Under the pieces are notes generated by a model. That model worked only from the letters and a program-made list of their open reading frames with translations, was not told the origin of the DNA and ran no database searches. A stretch of 5,323 nucleotides of DNA, taken from positions 1-5,323 of the forward strand of contig JAUNOJ010000132.1 of the NCBI GenBank assembly GCA_030531135.1, given 5' to 3'. The first letter of the stretch is position 1. Each line of letters opens with the position of its first letter. Position numbers and translations under genes: made by a program. Source of the DNA: Sutterellaceae bacterium (GTDB lineage Bacteria; Pseudomonadota; Gammaproteobacteria; Burkholderiales; Burkholderiaceae_F). Of the stretch, positions 1 through 5,093 are shown piece by piece.

Positions 1-182
1 GCCAAACCGACGGCGTTGGGAAACGTTAAGCCCATCACTTTGACCGGATAGGTCTTGGGTGCGGGGCAAACCAAACGCACCAGCTTGGTGGCAACCGCCC
101 AGTCGATATTGCCCATAATGAGGCCGTGAGCCGTTTCGGGGTCCAGTTGAAAAAGGCAACTGCGAATGAGTTTATAGAGCAT
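1..182 (-). CDS. pyrD: Quinone-dependent dihydroorotate dehydrogenase, N-terminal part (cut by window edge)
   Basis: This is the first 60 codons, plus two bases, of a gene that continues beyond the left edge. PyrD oxidises dihydroorotate to orotate in pyrimidine synthesis and passes electrons to the membrane quinone pool. The translation begins MLYKLIRSCLFQLDPETAHG and later reads VKVMGLTFPNAVGL. Both stretches match the start of E. coli PyrD as I recall it (FQLDPERAH and MGLTFKNPLGL). The first 45 or so residues are the amphipathic extension typical of class 2, membrane-associated enzymes. The next part enters the barrel just before the FMN-binding AAGLDK region, which lies outside the window. 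The ATG at 182-180 is preceded by GGAG at 196-193 with a 10-base spacer, and the match to E. coli begins at this Met. The catalytic domain cannot be inspected. Family assignment is secure; intactness is unknown. Confidence 0.9.
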   Translation of the reverse strand, partial: MLYKLIRSCLFQLDPETAHGLIMGNIDWAVATKLVRLVCPAPKTYPVKVMGLTFPNAVGL

Positions 183-214
183 GAAATCGGTACTCCGGAT
201 GTGGTGTTTGTAAA

Positions 215-249
215 GAAAGCAGAACCGCTTGTTTTTCGATTCTGCTTTC
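215..249 (-). terminator. Hairpin between ytfL and pyrD, possible weak terminator
   Basis: The arms gaaagcagaa (215-224) and ttctgctttc (240-249) are perfect 10-bp complements around a 15-base loop. On the minus strand the hairpin starts 47 bases after the ytfL stop and is followed by TTTACAAAC, only a poor U-tract. Read on the plus strand it is followed by CTTTT. It may terminate ytfL inefficiently, or it may lie in the pyrD leader as an attenuator-like element. It does not cover the pyrD ribosome site at 193-196, so it does not occlude it directly. The rest of this 114-base gap shows no convincing promoter for pyrD. Confidence 0.5.
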
Positions 250-296
250 CTTTTAAAGACTTCGAAATTTTACTCGAAATCGCTGTTGGAAATTTT

Positions 297-1658
297 TTAC
301 TTACTCGTGCCTTCGACGTGCGTAATCGAATCGCTTGAGGGTTTGGGTGTCGGTACACCGGCAGGTTTGGCGCCCGGCGCAATGCGCGTGACCAAGATCT
401 GATCGATATGGCGATTTTCAATACCGATCACTTCGAAGCGATAGCCCATGTAGTCAACCTTGTCGGTGCGCTTCGGAATCTTGCGCAACATATACATCAT
501 AAAGCCCGCAATCGTCTCGTAGGTTTCTTCCTGCGGCATGCGATCAAAGCCGAAGGTGCGTTCGATATCGTCCACGGGCGTGGCACCGTCGACCAACCAC
601 GAGCCGTCGTCGCGGCAAACGATCTGCGCTTCTTCGGCAGAAACGAATTCGCCCATCACGGAAAGGAGCACGTCGTTTAAGGTGACGATACCGACCGTCA
701 ATGCATATTCGTTGACGACCACCGCAAAGTCGGTGTGCTGCGACTTAAAGACCGCGAGCATTTCTGCCAAGGTCAAGGCATCGGGCACCGAGGGCGTATT
801 GCTGATGCAGTCGCTGTTTTTCAAAGAAATGTTGTTCTTTTTAACGACAAGCTTTAACAGTTCCTTGGAGTCGACATGCCCCACAACGTGATCGATGTCG
901 CCATCGCAAACCAAATACTTGTCGTGCGGAAATTCCGTGATGCGATTGACGATGGTTTCATAACTGTCGTCGATATCGACCCAAACGACGCTGTCGCGGG
1001 TGGTCATGGCGCTCGGTACCAGACGGCTTTCCAAGTCCATCACGTTGGTGATGGCGGCCTGCTCGTTGGGTGCGATGAGACCTGCTTCGGCACCGGCCGC
1101 CACCGTTGCCATAATGTCTTCACTGGTGATTTTGTTGGTGGGCTTGGCAGGCAAACGGAAAAGTTTGATAAAAACTTCGGAAAGGGCATTTAAGAACCAC
1201 ACGAAGGGCTTTAACACCACGATCAAAAATTTCATCCAACGGATTTCAGCCACTGCCACCGCTTCGGGACTATTCATGGCAACGCGCTTGGGGATCAAGT
1301 CGGCAAAAAGCACGAAGATAAGCGTAATCACCACAAAGGAGCAGGCAAAAGACGCCGTCGTCACCATTTCGGGCGGCAAAATCAGCACAAACAGCTTCAT
1401 AAACAAATCGGTCAGAGCCTGTTCGCCCACAATACCGCCCAAAATTGCTACGGCATTGATACCGATCTGCACAACGGAAAAGAAAGATGCCGGATTGTCT
1501 TTGATGCGCAAAACCAAATCGGCGCGATCGTCTCCCTTTTCCGCCTGCTGCTGCAAACGCGTGCGTCTGGCACCGGCCAGAGCAATTTCCGACATGGCAA
1601 AAAAGGCACCGGCCAAAACCAAGGCCACGATACCGGCAACATTCCACATCCAATCCAT
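297..1658 (-). CDS. ytfL: YtfL/PaeA-type inner-membrane protein (CNNM/CorC family, CBS domains), likely polyamine exporter
   Basis: The 453-residue protein matches E. coli YtfL (447 aa) along its whole length. Shared stretches include VVQIGINAVAILGGIVG (62-78), FADLIPKR (118-125) and GFMMYMLRKIPKRTD (385-399). YtfL was renamed PaeA after genetic work in enterobacteria linked it to cadaverine and putrescine efflux and stationary-phase survival; older labels call the family haemolysin-like or CorC. The N-terminal DUF21/CNNM membrane domain has hydrophobic segments near 7-27, 60-80, 100-122 and 143-165. Two CBS domains span about 215-340, with FAVVVNEYALTVGIVTLND (311-329) in the second. A CorC/HlyC C-terminal domain covers about 345-427, followed by a Pro/Ser-rich tail. 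The ATG at 1658 has AAGGG at 1670-1666, seven bases upstream. The gene is flanked by a terminator upstream and a hairpin downstream, so it is probably monocistronic. Polyamine transport is inferred from homology; an ion-transport role is the alternative. Confidence 0.9.
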   Translation of the reverse strand: MDWMWNVAGIVALVLAGAFFAMSEIALAGARRTRLQQQAEKGDDRADLVLRIKDNPASFFSVVQIGINAVAILGGIVGEQALTDLFMKLFVLILPPEMVTTASFACSFVVITLIFVLFADLIPKRVAMNSPEAVAVAEIRWMKFLIVVLKPFVWFLNALSEVFIKLFRLPAKPTNKITSEDIMATVAAGAEAGLIAPNEQAAITNVMDLESRLVPSAMTTRDSVVWVDIDDSYETIVNRITEFPHDKYLVCDGDIDHVVGHVDSKELLKLVVKKNNISLKNSDCISNTPSVPDALTLAEMLAVFKSQHTDFAVVVNEYALTVGIVTLNDVLLSVMGEFVSAEEAQIVCRDDGSWLVDGATPVDDIERTFGFDRMPQEETYETIAGFMMYMLRKIPKRTDKVDYMGYRFEVIGIENRHIDQILVTRIAPGAKPAGVPTPKPSSDSITHVEGTSK

Positions 1659-1707
1659 TGAGACACCCTTTATTCAGTTTTTATTATTTGTCGTGCGATT
1701 TTTTACC

Positions 1708-1730
1708 TGCAAGTACGAGAGCCACTTGCA
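1708..1730 (-). repeat. Hairpin in the ytfL 5' leader
   Basis: tgcaagt (1708-1714) and acttgca (1724-1730) form a perfect 7-bp stem around a 9-base loop. On the minus strand it is followed by GGTAAAAAATCG, which is not a terminator tail. If transcription starts at the distal TAAAAT candidate (1756-1751), this hairpin is in the untranslated leader of ytfL, about 50 bases from the start codon. Confidence 0.4.
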
Positions 1731-1771
1731 ATTTCACCCTTAACTGATTGATTTTATCGGCTTTTTTGGCC

Positions 1772-1796
1772 TTTCGCTATGTTTTGCACAGCGAAA
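1772..1796. repeat. Inverted repeat upstream of ytfL, possible operator or RNA hairpin
   Basis: tttcgct (1772-1778) and agcgaaa (1790-1796) are perfect complements. Read as minus-strand RNA the stem extends to 10 bp through one G-U pair, closing on a CAAAA loop. There is no T-run on either side, so it is not a terminator. It ends about 15 bases upstream of the TAAAAT -10 candidate, that is, over where a -35 box would lie. An operator is as plausible as an RNA structure. Confidence 0.4.
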
Positions 1797-1861
1797 TTCA
1801 GAACTGTCCAGTCTGTCACTTCGCAAGACCAATGTCGTCTCTTCACCGAAGATCACTTTCG

Positions 1862-1910
1862 AAAAAATGGGGTTATTTGACTCAGACAGAATATCGTCGT
1901 CAAATAACCC
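1862..1910 (-). terminator. Rho-independent terminator of the amidohydrolase gene
   Basis: gggttatttgac (1870-1881) and gtcaaataaccc (1899-1910) form a perfect 12-bp stem with a 17-base loop. On the minus strand the stem is followed by CA and then six Ts (complement of the A-run at 1862-1867). The hairpin begins 93 bases past the amidohydrolase stop and has no such tail on the plus strand. It therefore closes the minus-strand amidohydrolase unit and separates it from ytfL. Confidence 0.85.
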
Positions 1911-2003
1911 ACATAAAAACTTAAACCGGTTTGCTTTTGGCGTAGAGTTCGGTTATCGCATCCGAAATGCGGAGCAATTTTTTCGATTTCTATTTTCAGA
2001 AAA

Positions 2004-3410
2004 TCAAAGCGCCTTGATACGTTCAACGGGCAAACCCGGATCGACCACAACGGCCTTCATGCCGCGCGCTTCAATGGAGGTTTTGCCACGTTCGGTACAA
2101 ATGACAGTCGCACTTTGACTCATAATTTGCCCGTTAAAGAGAACCTTCCTGCCTTCGACAAAACTTGCCACCGGCTTTTGGGTTTCGTAGTCGTACACGG
2201 TGATATCGGCATCGGCCCCTACCGAAAGGTGGCCCTTGGTCGTCAAGCGCAACATGCGCGCGGGATTGAGCGACGTTTTCTGCACGAATTCGGAAAGCGT
2301 CAACACATCGAGTTTCACCAACGACAACCCCTGCGACAAAATCACATTGCGGGGAATGCAACCGCCGTCAGTCGAAATCGCATCGACCACGAAGCTGCCG
2401 TCGTCGCGCTTGGCTTGTGCCAATTCGATACGCGGCAACGGCGGATTGATGTTAAAGCTCCCGCCCACGTCGCTATCGGCCTCTTCCCACATTTTGAGCG
2501 CAACTTCGCCCGTACAAAGATCGGAATAGCCGCCTGCGTCATACACCACAAAGGCTTTGCCTGCCAAAAGTGCCTTTCGGACGCCGTCGCGATCTTCCGA
2601 AAAACCGAAGTGACGCAAGCAGTTTCCCGTTACCTTCGACTGGATTTTCCCTTGGCTGTCACACGTCAGACGCGTGCCGTTTTTGGGCGAAATATAGCTT
2701 TCGCAGAAGATATTCGGATTTTTCTTCAACGCCTCGATGGCAATGGCCGTTTCTTCCAATTCGGGTTTGATTGCTCCACGGCAATAGGCATTGATGTGCG
2801 CCAAATGTAAGGGATTTCCGGCGGCCATTTCCACTGCTTCGAGCATACCTTCGATGTTGGAGCCGTGTTCGCTCGTACCGGCATGCCATGCAACATAGGC
2901 TCGGCGCTCCAAAGCGGTCTGAATCAGTGTGGACGACACATCGGGTTTGAGCGGATAGTGCCCGCCCAAGAGTTTCACACCCAAAGCGCCGTTTGCCAAA
3001 GAAGTGTCGATCAGCTCAACCATTTCGGCTTTACTCGGCGCATTGGTTTTGAAGGTAAACGGAGGCGAAGCAAACTGCAAAATCGCCATGTTGATTCCCG
3101 TGCCGTACTGCGGAACATTGTCCAGAATATCGTCCAAGGGACCTGCCATATCCAGACATGTCGTGACCCCGTTCATGGCAAGCATTTTGGGGCCGAAGGG
3201 CGAGCCCCACATCGTGCCCAAATGCACGTGGCTGTCGATGATACCGGGCTGCAACACCAGCCCCGTAAAGTCGATCGTTTCTTTGGCTACTCCTGAAATA
3301 TTCGTACCGACTTCTGCAATTTTTCCATTTTCTATTGCAACATCGTTCACACCGTCAATGCCGTTAAGGGGATCGACCACGCGAGCATTTTTCAAAATTA
3401 AATCGAACAT
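2004..3410 (-). CDS. Metal-dependent amidohydrolase, dihydroorotase/hydantoinase type, substrate unknown
   Basis: This 468-residue cytosolic enzyme has no signal peptide. It starts with the small beta-sandwich strand typical of the superfamily (MFDLILKNARVVDP) and then enters a TIM barrel. The visible binuclear-metal ligands are the HxH pair H61/H63 in GIIDSHVHLG, a candidate carboxylated lysine K146 in GVKLLGG, H176 in AWHAGT, H205 in LHLAHIN and D348 in STDGG. The C-terminal sequence LNPARMLRLTTKGHLSVGADADI is the usual closing segment before the sandwich is completed; its first twenty residues, at 382-401, are the informative part. Length fits hydantoinases, allantoinases, enamidases and related cyclic-amide hydrolases. 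It is not an obvious PyrC, and I cannot assign a substrate. Start choice: ATG at 3410 follows AAAGGAG (3427-3421) with a 10-base spacer. A terminator lies downstream, and a divergent peroxidase gene lies upstream. It is probably a single-gene unit. Confidence 0.85.
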   Translation of the reverse strand: MFDLILKNARVVDPLNGIDGVNDVAIENGKIAEVGTNISGVAKETIDFTGLVLQPGIIDSHVHLGTMWGSPFGPKMLAMNGVTTCLDMAGPLDDILDNVPQYGTGINMAILQFASPPFTFKTNAPSKAEMVELIDTSLANGALGVKLLGGHYPLKPDVSSTLIQTALERRAYVAWHAGTSEHGSNIEGMLEAVEMAAGNPLHLAHINAYCRGAIKPELEETAIAIEALKKNPNIFCESYISPKNGTRLTCDSQGKIQSKVTGNCLRHFGFSEDRDGVRKALLAGKAFVVYDAGGYSDLCTGEVALKMWEEADSDVGGSFNINPPLPRIELAQAKRDDGSFVVDAISTDGGCIPRNVILSQGLSLVKLDVLTLSEFVQKTSLNPARMLRLTTKGHLSVGADADITVYDYETQKPVASFVEGRKVLFNGQIMSQSATVICTERGKTSIEARGMKAVVVDPGLPVERIKAL

Positions 3411-3485
3411 CTTTTCTTCTCTCCTTTGCCGTGCGCCATTTGTCTGTTTTCGGGATACCCGGCCGTGACACGTTCGCTAGTCTCA

Positions 3486-3515
3486 ATCATATTCCTTTAG
3501 AGAAGATCACGTCAC
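3486..3515 (-). promoter_or_regulatory. Candidate sigma-70 promoter of the amidohydrolase gene
   Basis: On the minus strand GTGACG (3515-3510, four of six against TTGACA) is separated by 18 bases from TATGAT (3491-3486, five of six against TATAAT). Transcription from here would give a leader of roughly 70 bases containing a small CGGG-ATA-CCCG hairpin (3451-3461, plus-strand reading) ahead of the AAAGGAG ribosome site. It is the best-scoring pair I found by eye in this intergenic region. Confidence 0.45.
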
Positions 3516-3539
3516 CAACAGGCGATTTTCCTTAGCACG

Positions 3540-3580
3540 AAACTCATAGAAAAAGTAGTCACTTAGTTTTTCCATAGTTT
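3540..3580. repeat. Large quasi-palindrome in the divergent intergenic region
   Basis: The arm aaactcatagaaaaa (3540-3554) is nearly the reverse complement of tttttccatagttt (3567-3580). GAAAAA/TTTTTC and AAACT/AGTTT pair exactly, with a short mismatched bulge between them, and two A-T pairs plus a G-T pair continue inwards. No run of T follows the stem on either strand, so it is not a good terminator. It lies just upstream of the candidate amidohydrolase promoter and between the divergent genes, as an operator would. The region 3411-3761 holds no gene that I can support. Confidence 0.4.
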
Positions 3581-3702
3581 TGTGCTGTATGGCCATTAGA
3601 GGTTTTGTATCGCCCCGTTATTCTAACGAACTAATCCCATAGAATGACACTCAGAAACCGAATGTCTTGACCACGATAACCGACATCGATTTTTCAAGTG
3701 TC

Positions 3703-3714
3703 CGAAAGCTTTCG
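3703..3714. repeat. Perfect 12-base palindrome upstream of the first peroxidase gene
   Basis: cgaaagctttcg is its own reverse complement, and it overlaps a second palindrome, cgatcg (3713-3718). The unit ctttcg recurs at 3730-3735, between this dyad and the ribosome site. It lies 47 bases ahead of the ATG, in the probable leader or just around the start of transcription. It could be a regulator site; nothing identifies the protein. Confidence 0.35.
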
Positions 3715-3761
3715 ATCGTCACGCGAGCCTTTCGACCGAATCCTCACAGGAGAGAGAAACC

Positions 3762-4769
3762 ATGAAAAAATTGACCCTCATTGCCGCCGCTTTGGCCGCT
3801 CTGACTGTCGGCGTTGCCAACGCCGCTCCCGCAGAACCGATTTCGCCCGTCGAACCGGTCAAGATCACCAATCCCAAGCTCGTCGACCTCGGTCGCATGC
3901 TCTGGTTCGAACCGCGTCTGTCGCGCTCGGGCTTTATTTCCTGCAACTCTTGCCACAACTTGGCAACGGGCGGCGTCGATAATTTGAAGACCAGTATCGG
4001 CGACTACTGGGCACAGGGTCCGATCAACTCGCCCACGGTGCTCAACTCTTCCGGCCAGATCGCTCAGTTCTGGGACGGTCGTGCCAAGACCTTGCAGGAA
4101 CAGGCAGCAGGCCCCATCGCCAACCCCTTGGAAATGGCTTCCACCCACGCCTTGGCCGTGGAAGTGATCGCTTCCATTCCGGGCTATCGTCCGATCTTTA
4201 AGGTCGCGTTCGGCGACGACAAGGTCGACATCGATCGCATCACCAAGGCCATTGCCGCCTTTGAAGAAACGTTGGTCACGCCCAACAGTCGCTTTGACAA
4301 GTGGCTCAAGGGCGACAAGAAGGCCATCACCTCCGAAGAATTGGCAGGCTACCAAGTCTTTAAGTCAAGCGGCTGCACGATGTGCCACAACGGCGAAAAG
4401 GTGGGCGGCTCGAGCTTCATGAAGATGGGCTTGGTCAAACCTTACAAGACCACCAATACCGCCACGGGCGTTCAGGCCGTCTCGGGCAAGGATCAGGACC
4501 GCATGACCTTTAAGGTGCCGATCCTGCGTAACGTCGAATTGACCTATCCGTACTTCCATGACGGTGCTGCTCAAACGCTCGAACAGGCTGTGGAAGTCAT
4601 GGGCGACGTTCAGCTCGGCCGTCGTTACACTGCCGAAGAAGTCAAGCAAATCACGGCTTTCTTGAAGACCTTGACCGGTGATCAGCCGCAGGTCGTCTAC
4701 CCGATCCTGCCGCCTTCTTCGAACGCCACTCCGATCTTCGATCCTTGGGCTAAAAAGGCTAGCAAGTAA
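3762..4769 (+). CDS. Periplasmic di-haem cytochrome c peroxidase, complete copy
   Basis: The 335-residue protein reduces hydrogen peroxide to water in the periplasm using electrons from small c-type cytochromes or cupredoxins. Residues 1-21 are a Sec signal peptide ending VANA|AP. Two haem c sites are visible: CNSCH (61-65), the peroxidatic haem, and CTMCH (205-209), the electron-transfer haem. Other family marks are QFWDGRA (102-108, bridging Trp104), Gln114 and Glu124 near the active site, RNVELTYPYFHDGAA (256-270) and VMGDVQLG (279-286), whose Met280 should be the second ligand of the electron-transfer haem. Length is normal. Where I recall the Pseudomonas enzyme having its distal haem ligand His71 (GHGWQKGP), this protein has Asp81 (GDYWAQGP). 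The ATG has AGGAG (3748-3752) with a 9-base spacer. A terminator follows, and a near-identical paralogue starts 324 bases downstream. The symbol ccpA is used in some species; I leave it blank because that name is ambiguous. Confidence 0.93.
   Translation: MKKLTLIAAALAALTVGVANAAPAEPISPVEPVKITNPKLVDLGRMLWFEPRLSRSGFISCNSCHNLATGGVDNLKTSIGDYWAQGPINSPTVLNSSGQIAQFWDGRAKTLQEQAAGPIANPLEMASTHALAVEVIASIPGYRPIFKVAFGDDKVDIDRITKAIAAFEETLVTPNSRFDKWLKGDKKAITSEELAGYQVFKSSGCTMCHNGEKVGGSSFMKMGLVKPYKTTNTATGVQAVSGKDQDRMTFKVPILRNVELTYPYFHDGAAQTLEQAVEVMGDVQLGRRYTAEEVKQITAFLKTLTGDQPQVVYPILPPSSNATPIFDPWAKKASK
3804..3988 (+). repeat. Tandem duplication unit, first peroxidase copy (pairs with 5139-5323)
   Basis: Aligned without gaps to 5139-5323, this 185-base stretch shows 12 differences by hand count (173 identical, 93.5%). 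Eleven are silent third-position changes and one changes Val to Ile. The two copies are about 1.33 kb apart in direct orientation. Similarity falls off upstream, through the signal-peptide coding region, and is reduced to the ribosome site before the ATG. The right-hand limit is not visible because the window ends inside the second copy. Confidence 0.9.
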
Positions 4770-4780
4770 TCGATCGCATC

Positions 4781-4795
4781 TCGGCTCTTAGCCGA
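4781..4795 (+). repeat. Small hairpin after the first peroxidase stop codon
   Basis: tcggct (4781-4786) and agccga (4790-4795) form a perfect 6-bp stem with a ctt loop, 11 bases past the stop. No T-run follows. It could protect the transcript end, with the true terminator just beyond at 4806-4846. Confidence 0.45.
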
Positions 4796-4805
4796 CAATG
4801 ACAAA

Positions 4806-4846
4806 AAACGGATCGTTTGCGTACAGCATTCGGTCCGTTTCTTTTT
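4806..4846 (+). terminator. Rho-independent terminator of the first peroxidase gene
   Basis: aaacggatcg (4806-4815) pairs with cggtccgttt (4831-4840) over 10 bp with one G-U wobble, around a 15-base loop that can add tgc/gca pairing (4818-4820 with 4826-4828). CTTTTT follows at 4841-4846. It lies 36 bases after the stop and makes it unlikely that the two peroxidase copies are simply co-transcribed. Confidence 0.8.
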
Positions 4847-5093
4847 CCTTTGAGCTTTACATTCGAAACTGCGGCAAGGCACGCATAGCACAAAATCGCG
4901 TGCAATTTCAGTCATGCAACTTTTTTATAGATTAGGACTTTTTACCTATTAGTCATTTTATATCGTTACGAAATTACTACGGTTTAGTTCAATAGAATTA
5001 AGCTGGAACACGACGGCCGGCCCCCCTACATCGGTCATCGACCCCGAAGTCAGAACGACTGACTCACCCTCCCTCTTTCTCAGGAGAGAAAAC
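4847..5093 (+). promoter_or_regulatory. Upstream region of the second peroxidase gene
   Basis: This non-coding stretch is AT-rich from about 4920 to 5000, as expected around a promoter. TAGAAT (4993-4998) is one mismatch from a -10 consensus and a TAGAAT also occurs upstream of the first copy (3640-3645), but neither has a good -35 at 16-18 bases. Closer to the gene, agtcag (5048-5053) and ctgact (5059-5064) make a 6-bp stem with a five-base loop. The ribosome site AGGAGAG (5082-5088) follows. Apart from the ribosome-site neighbourhood I see no clear similarity to the upstream region of the first copy. No gene is visible. Confidence 0.35.

Larger units (their letters stand above)
1659..1861 (-). 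promoter_or_regulatory. ytfL upstream region with candidate -10 elements
   Basis: This non-coding stretch must hold the ytfL promoter, because a terminator for the upstream gene lies just beyond it. On the minus strand there is a TAAAAT hexamer at 1756-1751, one mismatch from the sigma-70 -10 consensus, but the hexamer 17 bases upstream (TAGCGA) is a poor -35. A second option nearer the gene is AATAAT, about 18 bases after TTGCAG (near 1709-1704). Neither pair is convincing. Two hairpins (1772-1796 and 1708-1730) also lie here. No gene is visible: open frames crossing it lack a supported start or any recognisable protein. Confidence 0.3.

Noticed and set aside
1000..1743. Long plus-strand open frame of 247 codons
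   Set aside because: It lies opposite ytfL, which matches a known family along its full length; the antisense frame has low-complexity Lys/Ala/Ser composition and no family motifs.
2004..3410. Identification of the amidohydrolase as PyrC acting with the nearby pyrD
   Set aside because: It is longer than the common PyrC enzymes, the segments around its lysine ligand differ, and the genes are separated by ytfL and a strong terminator.
3644..3670. Eight-codon open frame that could be a leader peptide
   Set aside because: It has no ribosome site and no coupling to a terminator or attenuator.
3667..3680. FNR-like site TTGACcacgATAAC upstream of the first peroxidase gene
   Set aside because: It matches only 7 of 10 consensus positions and no -10 element lies at the distance expected for activation. 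The related stretch tcgatttttcaa nearby has the wrong half-site spacing.
3744..4355. Minus-strand open frame of 203 codons opposite the first peroxidase gene
   Set aside because: A similar antisense frame appears opposite copy 2, as expected from the shared codon pattern of a real gene on the other strand.
4879..4903. Inverted repeat gcacgc/gcgtgc between the peroxidase copies
   Set aside because: The stem is only 6 bp with a 13-base loop and no tail; it is plausible by chance.
4914..4952. Twelve-codon open frame before the second peroxidase gene
   Set aside because: It has no ribosome site, lies in AT-rich promoter-like sequence and has no recognisable features.
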